Positions 54,371 to 62,829 of a stretch of DNA of 64,000 nt are shown here, in pieces. The position numbers and the translations under genes are program-made. Source of the stretch: Pseudooceanicola aestuarii (GTDB lineage: Bacteria; Pseudomonadota; Alphaproteobacteria; Rhodobacterales; Rhodobacteraceae); the NCBI RefSeq assembly GCF_010614805.1, contig NZ_JAAFZC010000002.1, positions 186,001 to 250,000 on the forward strand. The letters are read 5' to 3'. Each line of letters starts with the position of its first letter. The stretch's first letter is position 1. The notes beneath the pieces are model-generated. The model saw nothing but the letters and a program-made list of their open reading frames with translations. It did no database searches and was not told the origin of the DNA.

Positions 54371-54910
54371 ATGTCTCAAGCATCTTATGTCATCGACGAG
54401 TTGATCTCGGCCAAGTCGATTGCCGCCCGGATCGAGGATCTGTGCCGCCGCATCCGGCATGATTTCCCCGCCGACGAGAAGATCGTCGTGGTGGGCCTGC
54501 TGCGCGGCTCCTTCGTGTTCATCGCCGACCTGGTGCGCGAGCTGGGCGACCGCGACGTGGAGGTCGATTTCCTGGAGGCCTCCTCCTATGGCAACGCCAT
54601 GGAAAGCAGCCGGGAGGTCCGTATCCTCAAGGATCTGCGCGGCGAAATCGCCGGGCGCAACGTGCTGGTGGTGGAAGATATCGTGGACACCGGTCACACG
54701 CTGAACCATGTCATCCACATGCTGACGGCGCGCCAGCCCAAGAAGCTGAAAACCATTGCACTGCTGGACAAACCCACCCGCAGGGAAGTCGATTTCCGGG
54801 CCGATTGGACCGGGTTCGAGATCCCCGACGAATTCGTCGTCGGCTACGGCATCGACTACGCCCAGCACCATCGCAACCTGCCGTTCATCGGCAAGGTCAG
54901 GTTCACCTGA
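54371..54910 (+). CDS. hpt: Hypoxanthine phosphoribosyltransferase
   Basis: 179 residues. The PRPP-binding motif [14 protein letters not shown] (about residues 97-110), the flexible loop SSYGN and the [13 protein letters not shown] stretch near the C-terminus are family markers. It converts hypoxanthine, and often guanine, to the nucleotide in purine salvage. ATG 54371 is chosen by family length. Its stop overlaps the start of a small membrane-protein gene (TGATG). Confidence 0.95.
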   Translation: MSQASYVIDELISAKSIAARIEDLCRRIRHDFPADEKIVVVGLLRGSFVFIADLVRELGDRDVEVDFLEASSYGNAMESSREVRILKDLRGEIAGRNVLVVEDIVDTGHTLNHVIHMLTARQPKKLKTIALLDKPTRREVDFRADWTGFEIPDEFVVGYGIDYAQHHRNLPFIGKVRFT

Positions 54911-55080
54911 TGGATCCGACCCGCTGGCTGCTGCGCGCCTCCCGCTGGGCACGAAATCCCCCTTCGGAGAAACGCGTACTGCTGGTGCTGGGCATCATCC
55001 TGGCCTGCCTTGCGATCTGGGGGCTGGAACAGCTGGTAGGCTTTCCCGACTGGCTGGCCCCCAACAGCCTGCGCCACTGA
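54910..55080 (+). CDS. Small single-pass membrane protein coupled to hpt
   Basis: 56 residues. The start codon overlaps the hpt stop by one base. A basic N-terminus (RWLLRASRWARNPPSEKR) is followed by one hydrophobic helix (VLLVLGIILACLAIWGLEQL) and a short tail, so it should sit in the inner membrane with the N-terminus inside. No family is recognised. Conservation of the overlap in relatives would be the test of its reality. Confidence 0.65.
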   Translation: MDPTRWLLRASRWARNPPSEKRVLLVLGIILACLAIWGLEQLVGFPDWLAPNSLRH

Positions 55081-55233
55081 CCGGGGGTCATCCGCAGGCC
55101 AAACCGGCGCGAATCGCCACGCCGGGCCACCGGGTGCCCGGCGCCGGAAAATCCTCCGCTTCACAGAAGTGTCAGAGACGGCGGTGCAAACCTTTGGTAC
55201 CGTGATCTGCAATGTCCTTTCACGGAGAACACC

Positions 55234-55707
55234 ATGAAAACCATCGTCGCCGCCGCAGCTCTTGCCGGATTGACCTTCGCCAGCGCCGCCCAGGCCGCCA
55301 GCCACATGGACCGCGCCACCGCCGGCGCCATCAAGGCTCGTCAGGGACTGATGCAGATGTATGCCATGAACCTCGGCATTCTGGGCGCCATGGCCAAGGA
55401 AGAGGTCGCATTCGACCCCGCCGTGGCCAGTCGTGCCGCCTCCGATCTGCATGCGCTCTCGGATATCGATCAGACCGGCCTCTGGGTCGAGGGATCGGGC
55501 AATGACGCGCTGGGCGACGCCACCCGCGCCCTGCCCGCGATCTGGGAAAACCCCGAGGATTTCGACGCCGCGATTGCCGCCATGACGGAGGCCGCCTCCG
55601 ACATGCAGGCCGCCGCCGGACAGGATCTGGCCACGCTTCAGGGCGCGATGCGTGGCATCGGTGGAGCCTGCGGTGCCTGCCACAAGGAGTTCCGCCAGTC
55701 GAACTGA
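55234..55707 (+). CDS. Cytochrome c' (class II c-type cytochrome)
   Basis: 157 residues. The signal peptide MKTIVAAAALAGLTFASAAQA is followed by a helical protein with the heme-binding CGACH close to the C-terminus (residues about 147-151), the hallmark of the four-helix-bundle class II cytochromes. There is one heme site only. These periplasmic proteins bind NO and other gases. A diheme cytochrome gene follows on the same strand 257 bp later. A ribosome-binding site (GGAG) is 7 nt before ATG 55234. Confidence 0.92.
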   Translation: MKTIVAAAALAGLTFASAAQAASHMDRATAGAIKARQGLMQMYAMNLGILGAMAKEEVAFDPAVASRAASDLHALSDIDQTGLWVEGSGNDALGDATRALPAIWENPEDFDAAIAAMTEAASDMQAAAGQDLATLQGAMRGIGGACGACHKEFRQSN

Positions 55708-55964
55708 CGGTCCGGATCGGACCGGGGACGGGGCCGGCGCTACATGCAGCCCCGCCCCGGCCCAGACCCCCTGGCCCCGGTGCCGCCTTTCAGCTCCGGG
55801 TGTCGGGCCGCCGCCCCGAGATGCGCCCCCGGCCTCCGCATCGGGGCACCGCCCGGCCTGACCGCCGCCCTCCACCATATCCACGGTCGGACGCTCCCGC
55901 CTGATCCACGCCCTCACCCTCTGGACCGACACCGCTCCAGTCCGCCCCCGCCCAAGGACGCGCC

Positions 55965-56852
55965 ATGTATACCCTTCTCCGCCTGCTGGCTTTCGTGATC
56001 GTGGCGGGACTTGCCACCGCCTGGTTCCTGACCCGCCCTGACCGGTTGCCCGACACCGCGCTGGATGGTGTCACCGGAGATGCCACCCGCGGAGAGCAGG
56101 TGTTCTATGCCGGCGGCTGCGCCTCCTGCCACGCCGCCCCAGGCGCCCAGGACGCGGCCAAGCTGGTGTTGGCGGGTGGCCGGGCCTTCGCCTCCGACTT
56201 CGGCACCTTCTACGCGCCCAACATCTCACCCTCCGCGCAGGGGATCGGCGATTGGACGGCGATGGATCTGGCCAATGCGATGATCCGCGGTGTCTCCCCC
56301 TCCGGCGCGCATTACTATCCGGCGTTTCCCTATACCTCCTATGCCCGCGCAACGCCGCAGGACGTGGCCGATCTCCACGCCTTCCTCACCACCCTACCGG
56401 CAAGCGACAACCAGGCCCCGCCGCACGAGGTCGGGTTCCCGTTCAATATCCGCCGTGCTCTGGGTGGCTGGAAGCTGTTGTTTCTGAAAGACGATTGGGT
56501 ACTGACAGACCCGGCTGACGATCAGGTCGCGCGCGGCCGCTACCTGGTGGAGGCACTGGGCCATTGCGCCGAATGCCACACCGCGCGCAACGCGCTGGGC
56601 GGGGTGGACCGCACCGCCTGGCTGGGCGGCGCGCCCAACCCTTCGGGCGAGGGACGGATCCCCAACATCACCCCCGCCGGGCTGGACTGGTCCGCAGGCG
56701 ACATCGCGGAATATCTCAGCAGCGGCTTCACTCCGGAATTCGACGTGGCCGGCGGCGAAATGGCCGATGTCATCGCCAATACCGCACAGCTGACCGACGC
56801 GGATCGCGCCGCCATCGCCGCCTACCTCAAGGCCGTGCCACCCGTCCCCTGA
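55965..56852 (+). CDS. Diheme cytochrome c, membrane-anchored
   Basis: 295 residues. An N-terminal hydrophobic helix (about 3-22) without a clear cleavage site suggests a membrane anchor. Two heme c motifs, CASCH (about residue 52) and CAECH (about 203), lie in two class I cytochrome domains. Methionine ligands are expected in the later part of each domain. The layout resembles the cytochrome subunits of periplasmic dehydrogenases (alcohol, gluconate), but no dehydrogenase gene is adjacent. It probably passes electrons in the periplasm; the donor and acceptor are unknown. Confidence 0.9.
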   Translation: MYTLLRLLAFVIVAGLATAWFLTRPDRLPDTALDGVTGDATRGEQVFYAGGCASCHAAPGAQDAAKLVLAGGRAFASDFGTFYAPNISPSAQGIGDWTAMDLANAMIRGVSPSGAHYYPAFPYTSYARATPQDVADLHAFLTTLPASDNQAPPHEVGFPFNIRRALGGWKLLFLKDDWVLTDPADDQVARGRYLVEALGHCAECHTARNALGGVDRTAWLGGAPNPSGEGRIPNITPAGLDWSAGDIAEYLSSGFTPEFDVAGGEMADVIANTAQLTDADRAAIAAYLKAVPPVP

Positions 56853-56940
56853 CAGGCCGGGGGCGGCCGCCATCCAGCGCCCGCCCCGTCAATCCTGATC
56901 CTTCGAAACTGGTGTTCGCATCTTTCGTACGACGCCTGTG

Positions 56941-56991
56941 TCCTTCGGGCGACAAATACCGCCGCGCGGCGCGCATCGCCCGGCACGGGCG
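56941..56991 (+). repeat. Dispersed intergenic repeat, copy 2
   Basis: The second copy of the 51-bp element at 51720-51770, 46 of 51 identical, in the same orientation. It keeps the CGCCCG-GCA-CGGGCG hairpin. It lies between the convergent diheme cytochrome and lipA genes. Confidence 0.8.
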
Positions 56992-57028
56992 ATCCCGGTG
57001 CCGGACCGCCGTCACAGGGCCTGGCCGA

Positions 57029-57982
57029 TCAGCCGTTGCCCAGCCGTTTCAACCGGGCCGCGCGCAGACGGGCGAAATCGTCGCCTGCGTGATAACTGGA
57101 CCGGGTCAGCGGCGTGGCGGAGACCATCAGGAATCCCTTGCCATAGGCGGCTTTCTCATAGGCGGCGAATTCATCGGGATGCACGAACCGCGCCACGGCG
57201 TGGTGTTTCGGCGTTGGTTGCAGATATTGCCCGATGGTCAGGAAATCGACATCCGCCGCACGCATGTCATCCATCACCTGCACCACCGCTTGCCGGTCCT
57301 CACCCAGCCCGGCCATGATCCCGGACTTGGTAAAGATCTCCGGGTCCAGCTCCTTCACCCGTTGCAGCAGGCGCAGGGAGTGGAAGTAGCGCGCGCCGGG
57401 CCGCACCTCCGGGTAGAGGCCGGGCACGGTTTCAAGGTTGTGATTGAACACGTCCGGTTTCGCCGCGACCACCATTTCCAGCGCGCTGTCGTCACAGCGG
57501 ATGAAATCCGGGGTCAGGATCTCGATCGTGGTGCCCGGCGACCGGTGGCGGATGGCGCGGATCGTCTGGGCGAAATGCTCTGCCCCGCCGTCCTCGATAT
57601 CGTCGCGATCGACGGAGGTGACGACCACATGGTTCAACCCCAGTTTCTTCACCGCCTCGGCGACGCGCCCCGGCTCGAACACGTCCAGCGCCTCGGGCGG
57701 CTTGCCGGTGGCGATATTGCAGAAGGTGCAGGCGCGGGTGCAAACGTCGCCCATGATCATCATGGTGGCGTGGCCCTGGCTCCAGCATTCGCCGACATTG
57801 GGGCACCCGGCCTCTTCGCAGACGGTGACCAGCTTGTTGTCGCGCATGATGCGGCGGGTTTCGGCATAGGCCGCGCCGGAGGGCGCCTTGACCCGGATCC
57901 AATCCGGTTTCTTGGGCTGGGCGTTGTCGGGGCGGCGCGCCTTCTCGGGGTGACGCTGTTCCGGGATCTTGAGATCGCGCAT
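57029..57982 (-). CDS. lipA: Lipoyl synthase
   Basis: 317 residues from ATG 57982, with GAGGAGG 7-8 nt upstream. The auxiliary cluster cysteines are seen in [12 protein letters not shown], the radical-SAM motif in CTRACTFC, and the C-terminal SSYHAGD carries the conserved serine of LipA. It inserts two sulfur atoms into protein-bound octanoyl chains, completing lipoate on 2-oxoacid dehydrogenases. The frame reads on upstream to 58087 without homology. It is divergent from the peroxiredoxin gene. Confidence 0.97.
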   Translation of the reverse strand: MRDLKIPEQRHPEKARRPDNAQPKKPDWIRVKAPSGAAYAETRRIMRDNKLVTVCEEAGCPNVGECWSQGHATMMIMGDVCTRACTFCNIATGKPPEALDVFEPGRVAEAVKKLGLNHVVVTSVDRDDIEDGGAEHFAQTIRAIRHRSPGTTIEILTPDFIRCDDSALEMVVAAKPDVFNHNLETVPGLYPEVRPGARYFHSLRLLQRVKELDPEIFTKSGIMAGLGEDRQAVVQVMDDMRAADVDFLTIGQYLQPTPKHHAVARFVHPDEFAAYEKAAYGKGFLMVSATPLTRSSYHAGDDFARLRAARLKRLGNG

Positions 57983-58152
57983 CTTGCTACTCCTCCTCGG
58001 GTGCCGGACGTTCTGTGCCAGCCCCGGGTGCCTGTCTGACTGGCAGATAGCATATCGCGGGACCAACCAAACCGCCATGGGGTGCATGACCGGTCTGCAA
58101 AAGGTGGGACGCTGGACGATGCAGACGCAGCATTACCGTGCAATCCCCGTGC

Positions 58153-58171
58153 TTTGATCTGACATATCAAA
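58153..58171. promoter_or_regulatory. Inverted repeat upstream of the peroxiredoxin gene
   Basis: TTTGAT-N7-ATCAAA is a perfect 6-bp inverted repeat in the divergent gap between lipA and the peroxiredoxin gene, 108 bp before the latter's start. The half-sites resemble those of FNR/CRP-type boxes (TTGAT), but the spacer is three bases longer than the FNR consensus. It could be an operator; no regulator is assigned. Confidence 0.4.
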
Positions 58172-58278
58172 AACTTGCCCCAACGCCTCCGCCCAATGCA
58201 GATGCAGAAAAACGGTTGCACGCGCGGTCGCCCTTGGGGAAAAGGAGGACAAATTCACACTCAACGCAGGAGATGGCC

Positions 58279-58827
58279 ATGCAGACCGGCGCCAAGCTTC
58301 CCAAAGTCACCTTTCACACCCGCGTCCGCGACGAGAGCATCGGCGGCAGCAACCCGTTCCGCTGGGAGGACAAGGCCACGGCGGATTACTTCGACGGCAA
58401 GCGGGTGATCCTGTTCTCCCTGCCCGGCGCCTTCACGCCGACCTGCTCCACCTACCAGCTGCCGGGGTTCGAAGAGAACTTCGCCCGCTTCCAGGAGCTG
58501 GGCGTGGACGAGATCTACTGCATGTCGGTCAACGACAGCTTTGTCATGAACCAATGGGCCAAGGCGCAGAACATCAGCAATGTGAAGGTGATCCCCGACG
58601 GCTCCGGCGAGTTCACCCGCCGCGTCGGCATGCTGGTGCGCAAGGACAACCTGGGCTTTGGCCTGCGGTCCTGGCGCTATGCCGCGGTGATCGACAACGG
58701 CACGGTCGAGGCCTGGTTCGAAGAGCCGGGGATCGCCGACAACCACGGCGAAGACCCCTATGGCCAATCCAGCCCCGAGACGCTGCTGGCCTATCTGGAA
58801 GAAGCCCGCAAGGAAGCGGCGGCCTGA
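58279..58827 (+). CDS. Prx5-type peroxiredoxin
   Basis: 182 residues. The peroxidatic cysteine lies in SLPGAFTPTCSTYQLPG (about residue 56), the Prx5-subfamily signature, and the aromatic DSFVMNQWA follows. It reduces peroxides in the cytoplasm, with glutathione or glutaredoxin as the usual reductant for this subfamily; no glutaredoxin domain is fused. ATG 58279 is chosen because AGGAG ends 6 nt before it, while an ATG two codons earlier is too close. A good terminator follows. With oxyR and katA 4 kb away, the end of the window is rich in peroxide defence. Confidence 0.93.
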   Translation: MQTGAKLPKVTFHTRVRDESIGGSNPFRWEDKATADYFDGKRVILFSLPGAFTPTCSTYQLPGFEENFARFQELGVDEIYCMSVNDSFVMNQWAKAQNISNVKVIPDGSGEFTRRVGMLVRKDNLGFGLRSWRYAAVIDNGTVEAWFEEPGIADNHGEDPYGQSSPETLLAYLEEARKEAAA

Positions 58828-58916
58828 TCTGGCTGCCGTTTCGCCGGGGCGAAAGTCCGGCCGCCTTCCGAGCGCGGCGCGATCAACTTTCCCCCGGCGG
58901 TTGCGGATGATGAAGC

Positions 58917-58949
58917 AGGGCGCGCGCACCGCGAGGGCGCGCCCTTTTT
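58917..58949 (+). terminator. Rho-independent terminator of the peroxiredoxin gene
   Basis: A 9-bp stem (AGGGCGCGC / GCGCGCCCT) with an 11-nt loop is followed directly by TTTTT. It lies 90 bp past the stop codon. In the other direction it faces the end of the cydAB operon and may also stop that transcript. Confidence 0.85.
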
Positions 58950-59017
58950 GCGTTCCGGGTCCGGTTTCGCTCGGGGGCGTGGCAGGGGCCTTGTCGCGGG
59001 AACACGCGCCGGGCGGC

Positions 59018-59110
59018 TTACATGATCGCGGTGCGGATCAGCAGGGCCAGCAGGCCCACGGCGGCGACGCCACCGCACCAGAGCAGGACAAACCAGAAGA
59101 GGCGTTTCAT
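59018..59110 (-). CDS. DUF2474 small membrane protein (CydX-like) of the oxidase operon
   Basis: 30 residues (MKRLFWFVLLW to LLIRTAIM), one hydrophobic helix after a basic start. It begins 13 bp after the cydB stop codon on the same strand. Single-helix proteins of 30-40 residues encoded directly after cydB are known oxidase accessory subunits (CydX, DUF2474 family), and this composition and position match the DUF2474 type found with cyanide-insensitive oxidases. There is no obvious ribosome-binding site, so coupled translation is likely. Confidence 0.75.
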   Translation of the reverse strand: MKRLFWFVLLWCGGVAAVGLLALLIRTAIM

Positions 59111-59123
59111 GGCGCGCGACGGG

Positions 59124-60128
59124 TCAATGATACCCCTCCCCCGGTTCGATCTTGCCGCGAAACACCCAATAGGCATAGGCGGTATAGGCCAGGATCGTGG
59201 GCACCAGCACCAACGCCCCCGCCAGCAGGAACCAGAGCGAGGATTCCGGTGCAGCCGTCTCGATTATGGTCAGGGAGGGCGGCACGATATAGGGGAAGAA
59301 GCTGATCCCCAGCCCGATGAAACACAGCACGAACAGGCCAAGCGCCGCGACGAAGGGCAAGGCGTCCCGGTCGCGGCGCATGCCGTGAAAGAACAGCGCC
59401 GCCACGCCCAGGATCGCCGCCGGCACCCAGAGGGTGAAAAAGACATTGGGCCGGTCGAACCAGCGGTCCAGATAGGCCGGGTTCAGGAATGGCGTGGCCA
59501 GCGACACCAGCCCGACCAGCACCAGCGTCCCGCCCCCCGCGACCCAGGCCATGGCGCGCGCCCGGTCGCGCAGGTCGCCGGTGGTCTTCATCACCAGCCA
59601 GCAGGCCCCCAGCAGCGCATAGGCCCAGATCAGCGCCACCGCCGTCAGCCCGCTGAACGGCGTCAGCCAATCCCAGTTGCCGCCCGCATATTGCCGGTTC
59701 TCCACCTCGATCCCCTGCACCAGCGCGCCCAGGATGATCCCCTGCGACAGCGCCGCCATCAGCGATCCGCCAAAGAAGGACAGATCCCAGATCCAGCGCC
59801 CGCGCGTGGCGCGCCAGCGGAATTCGAAGGCCACGCCGCGAAACACCAGCGCCAGCAGCATGGCGATCACCGCCGGGTACAGCGCCGGCATCACCACCGC
59901 ATAGGCCAGCGGAAAGACAGCGAACAACCCGCCGCCGCCCAGCACCAGCCAGGTTTCGTTGCCGTCCCAGACCGGCGCGACGGTGTTCATCGCGGTGTCG
60001 CGTTCCTCCCCCCGGCGCAGCAGCGGGTAGAGGATGCCGATGCCCAGGTCGAAGCCGTCCAGCACCACGTAGGCGAGGATGGCAAAGGCGATCAGCGCGG
60101 CCCAGATATGCGCGAGTTCGAACCACAT
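59124..60128 (-). CDS. cydB: Cytochrome bd-type quinol oxidase subunit II
   Basis: 334 residues with about eight to nine membrane helices. YVVLDGFDLGIGILYPLL (about 20-37) and the segment PVWDGNETWLVLGGGGLFAVFP are hallmark CydB motifs. Together with CydA it forms the quinol oxidase that reduces oxygen with high affinity and poor cyanide sensitivity. It starts 3 bp after cydA ends, so the two are co-translated, and a 30-residue DUF2474 gene follows. Confidence 0.96.
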   Translation of the reverse strand: MWFELAHIWAALIAFAILAYVVLDGFDLGIGILYPLLRRGEERDTAMNTVAPVWDGNETWLVLGGGGLFAVFPLAYAVVMPALYPAVIAMLLALVFRGVAFEFRWRATRGRWIWDLSFFGGSLMAALSQGIILGALVQGIEVENRQYAGGNWDWLTPFSGLTAVALIWAYALLGACWLVMKTTGDLRDRARAMAWVAGGGTLVLVGLVSLATPFLNPAYLDRWFDRPNVFFTLWVPAAILGVAALFFHGMRRDRDALPFVAALGLFVLCFIGLGISFFPYIVPPSLTIIETAAPESSLWFLLAGALVLVPTILAYTAYAYWVFRGKIEPGEGYH

Positions 60129-60131
60129 GGA

Positions 60132-61541
60132 TCAGGTCTCCCCTTGCGGATGACGGCCCCGGACGGTGCCGGGGGTGATGCCTTCGGCCCGGGTGGGGCC
60201 CATGTCCGGCTCTGGATTGCCGCCTTCGGGCGGTTTGGACATCAGGCGCAGGATATAGAAGGTTCCGGCGCCGAACACCGCGAAATAGACCAGGACAAAG
60301 GCGGTGAGCGAGGCCGACACAGCCTCCAGCCGCAGGGGGGAGACGCTGTCGGCGGTCAGTAGCTCACCGTAGACGGTCCAGGGCTGGCGGCCGACCTCCG
60401 TCGTGATCCAGCCCGCCAGCACCGCCACAAATCCCGCAGGCCCCATGGCCATCGACGCGCGCCACAGCCAGGGCGCCTGCCAGATCCGCCCACGCGCCCA
60501 GGCGACCACGCCCCAGATCCCCAGTCCCAGCATGGCGAACCCCAGGCCGACCATCACTCGGAAGGACCAGAAGACGATTTCCGCCGGGGGCCGCTGATCC
60601 TCCGGGAAATCCTTCAGCCCGGGCAAGGGAGAGGTCAGATCATGGGTCAGGATCAGCGACGACAGGTTCGGGATCTCGATCACGTTGCGGATCTCGGCCG
60701 CGTCATCGTCGGGAATGCCGAACAGGATCAGGGGGGCGCCGCCCTCGGGGTGGCCGTCGTAATGGCCCTCCATCGCGGCGACCTTGGCGGGCTGATGCGT
60801 CAGCGTGTTCAGCCCGTGCTGATCACCGGCCAGAATCTGAAGCGGCGCGACCACCACCAGCATCCCCATCGCCATGACGAACATGCGCCGTGCGGCCGGA
60901 TCCGCACGGTCGCGCAGCAGGTGCCAGCCGCCGACCCCGGCAACCACCAGCGCGGTGGTCAGATAGGCCGCCAACACCATATGCACCAACCGATAGGGAA
61001 AGGAGGGGTTGAAGACGATCGCCCACCAATCCAGCGGGATGAACTGCCCCGCTTCGTTCACGCCATGGCCCTGCGGCGTCTGCATCCAGGAATTCACCGA
61101 CAGGATCCAGAAGGCCGACCCCAATGTGCCAATGGCCACCATGAAAGTGGCCAGGAAATGCAACTTCGGCCCCACCTTGGACCGGCCGAACAGCATCACC
61201 CCCAGAAACCCGGCCTCAAGAAAGAAGGCCGACAGGACTTCGTATCCCATAAGCGGGCCCAGCACCGGCCCGGTCTTGTCGGAGAAGACGGACCAATTGG
61301 TGCCGAATTGATAGGACATGGTGATGCCCGACACGACGCCCATGCCGAAGGCCACCGCGAAGATGATTTTCCAATAGTCGAACAGGCGCAGGTAGACCTC
61401 GCGCCCCGTGACAAGATGCAGCCCGTTCAGCACCGCCAGATAGGAGGCCAGGCCGATGGAAAAGGCCGGGAAGATGATATGGAACGAAACGGTAAAGGCG
61501 AACTGGATCCGGGCCAGTTCCAGTGCAGTGGCGTCAAACAT
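60132..61541 (-). CDS. cydA: Cytochrome bd-type quinol oxidase subunit I, cyanide-insensitive type
   Basis: 469 residues with about nine helices. FSFHIIFPAFSIG-type heme-ligand His (about residue 20), YRLVHMVLAAYL with the second His, and GWITTEVGRQPWTVYG on the quinol side are diagnostic. The Q-loop region is short, as in the CioA subgroup, not the long-loop E. coli CydA. The enzyme spans the inner membrane. GGAGG lies 6 nt before ATG 61541. A nested palindrome 22-39 bp upstream may be an operator. Confidence 0.96.
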   Translation of the reverse strand: MFDATALELARIQFAFTVSFHIIFPAFSIGLASYLAVLNGLHLVTGREVYLRLFDYWKIIFAVAFGMGVVSGITMSYQFGTNWSVFSDKTGPVLGPLMGYEVLSAFFLEAGFLGVMLFGRSKVGPKLHFLATFMVAIGTLGSAFWILSVNSWMQTPQGHGVNEAGQFIPLDWWAIVFNPSFPYRLVHMVLAAYLTTALVVAGVGGWHLLRDRADPAARRMFVMAMGMLVVVAPLQILAGDQHGLNTLTHQPAKVAAMEGHYDGHPEGGAPLILFGIPDDDAAEIRNVIEIPNLSSLILTHDLTSPLPGLKDFPEDQRPPAEIVFWSFRVMVGLGFAMLGLGIWGVVAWARGRIWQAPWLWRASMAMGPAGFVAVLAGWITTEVGRQPWTVYGELLTADSVSPLRLEAVSASLTAFVLVYFAVFGAGTFYILRLMSKPPEGGNPEPDMGPTRAEGITPGTVRGRHPQGET

Positions 61542-61562
61542 CCCAAACCTCCGGCAAAGGGG

Positions 61563-61580
61563 TACCTGCCTTGCAAGGTA
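61563..61580. promoter_or_regulatory. Nested dyad upstream of cydA
   Basis: TACCT-N8-AGGTA encloses part of a perfect 10-bp palindrome, CCTTGCAAGG (61569-61578). It lies just upstream of the cydA ribosome-binding site, where a repressor could act. The motif matches no consensus that I can name. Confidence 0.45.
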
Positions 61581-61811
61581 TCGCGGCGGCGTCGAAGTCC
61601 AAGGCCCGGCGCGGGGAGTGCGATCTTTTGGCGCGGAACCGCGGGACGGGCCGAGGGGTATCAGGGAAGGCAGTCGATGAGGCGCCCTGCCCGACCTGTC
61701 GCAGCCTGCGCCCCGTCATCCGCGCGTCACCCCGATGCCACCCCCTGTGGATTTCCCCAAGCGCCACCCGGTGCCACCCCCCAATACCGCCGGCCCGGCG
61801 CGGTCACCCGG

Positions 61812-62735
61812 TCAGGCAGGCTGCGCGCGCACCGCACGCGTGATCTCGGCCCCGGTTTCGGCCAGCAGGGTGCCCAGGGTGTGAAACCACCCGTCATCGG
61901 GACTGGAGGCGCGGCGCACCAGGCCGATGGTGCGGCTGGGTTCCGGCGTGGCAAAGCGGTGCATCGCCAGCCCCTGCCCCTCGACCCCGGCGGCAAGCTC
62001 GGGCATCAGGGTCAGGCCGAACCCCGCCGCCACCAGCCGCGACAATGTCGCCAGCGACGAGGCGCCCATGTTGATCAGCGCATGTTCCCGGCCGCGCCCG
62101 CAGACCGCCAGCGCCTGGTCGGTCAGGCAATGGCCGTCCTCCAACAGCATCAGTGGCGTGCGACCCAGATCCTCGGGCGTCAGGTTGCGGGCGGCGGGGT
62201 CCATCGCCTGCAACCGCGCAGGCGATCCGGCCAGCAGGAACCGATCCTCGAACAGCGGCAATTCCACCAGACCCGGCGCATCTGCCGGCAAGGCGATCAC
62301 CGCCGCGTCCAGACGCCCGGCAAAGAGGTCGTCCAGCAGGCGCGCGGTCTTTGCCTCCTCCACCTGGACATTCAGGCCGATGTCGCGCGCACGGATCGCG
62401 GCCAGCGCACCGGGCAGCAGGTAGGGCGCGACCGTCGGGATCAATCCCAACCGCAGGTCACCGGCCAATCCGCCCTTCCACCGCGCCATATCCTGCATCA
62501 CCTGCATCTCCGCCAGCACCTTGTCCGTTTGCGCCAGCACCGTCCGGCCAAAGGCGGTCAGCACCACCCGGCGCGGTCCACGTTCGACCAGCGCAGCGCC
62601 CAGCGTCGTCTCCAATTCGCGAATCTGGACGGAAAGCGCGGGTTGGGACACATGCACCGCCTCGGCCGCGCGGCCGAAATGGGCGTGTTTGGCGAGAGCC
62701 TTGAAATAGCTCAGCTGACGGAGGGTGATATTCAT
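61812..62735 (-). CDS. oxyR: Hydrogen peroxide-inducible regulator OxyR
   Basis: 307 residues from ATG 62735. The LysR-type helix-turn-helix [20 protein letters not shown] is at the N-terminus. The redox cysteines lie in [14 protein letters not shown], spaced nine residues apart exactly like Cys199 and Cys208 of the E. coli protein, so peroxide-driven disulfide switching is expected. It is divergent from the catalase gene with a 94-bp gap, the classic layout in which OxyR controls katA from the shared region. Family ambiguity with other LysR regulators is excluded by the cysteine pair. Confidence 0.95.
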   Translation of the reverse strand: MNITLRQLSYFKALAKHAHFGRAAEAVHVSQPALSVQIRELETTLGAALVERGPRRVVLTAFGRTVLAQTDKVLAEMQVMQDMARWKGGLAGDLRLGLIPTVAPYLLPGALAAIRARDIGLNVQVEEAKTARLLDDLFAGRLDAAVIALPADAPGLVELPLFEDRFLLAGSPARLQAMDPAARNLTPEDLGRTPLMLLEDGHCLTDQALAVCGRGREHALINMGASSLATLSRLVAAGFGLTLMPELAAGVEGQGLAMHRFATPEPSRTIGLVRRASSPDDGWFHTLGTLLAETGAEITRAVRAQPA

Positions 62736-62829
62736 AACCAAAACCTATCACAAGGCGAACAATCTGCAATTGGACCTTATTAGAACTGTTCTAGATACTC
62801 TCCACAGAAACCGACGACAGGAGGGACCG
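62736..62829. promoter_or_regulatory. Shared oxyR-katA promoter region
   Basis: This 94-bp divergent gap is AT-richer than its surroundings. For katA a weak promoter, TTGGAC (62770-62775) and GATACT (62794-62799) with an 18-bp spacer, is visible. OxyR should bind here given the gene pair, but the four ATAG-type half-sites of the consensus could not be placed with confidence. Confidence 0.5.
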
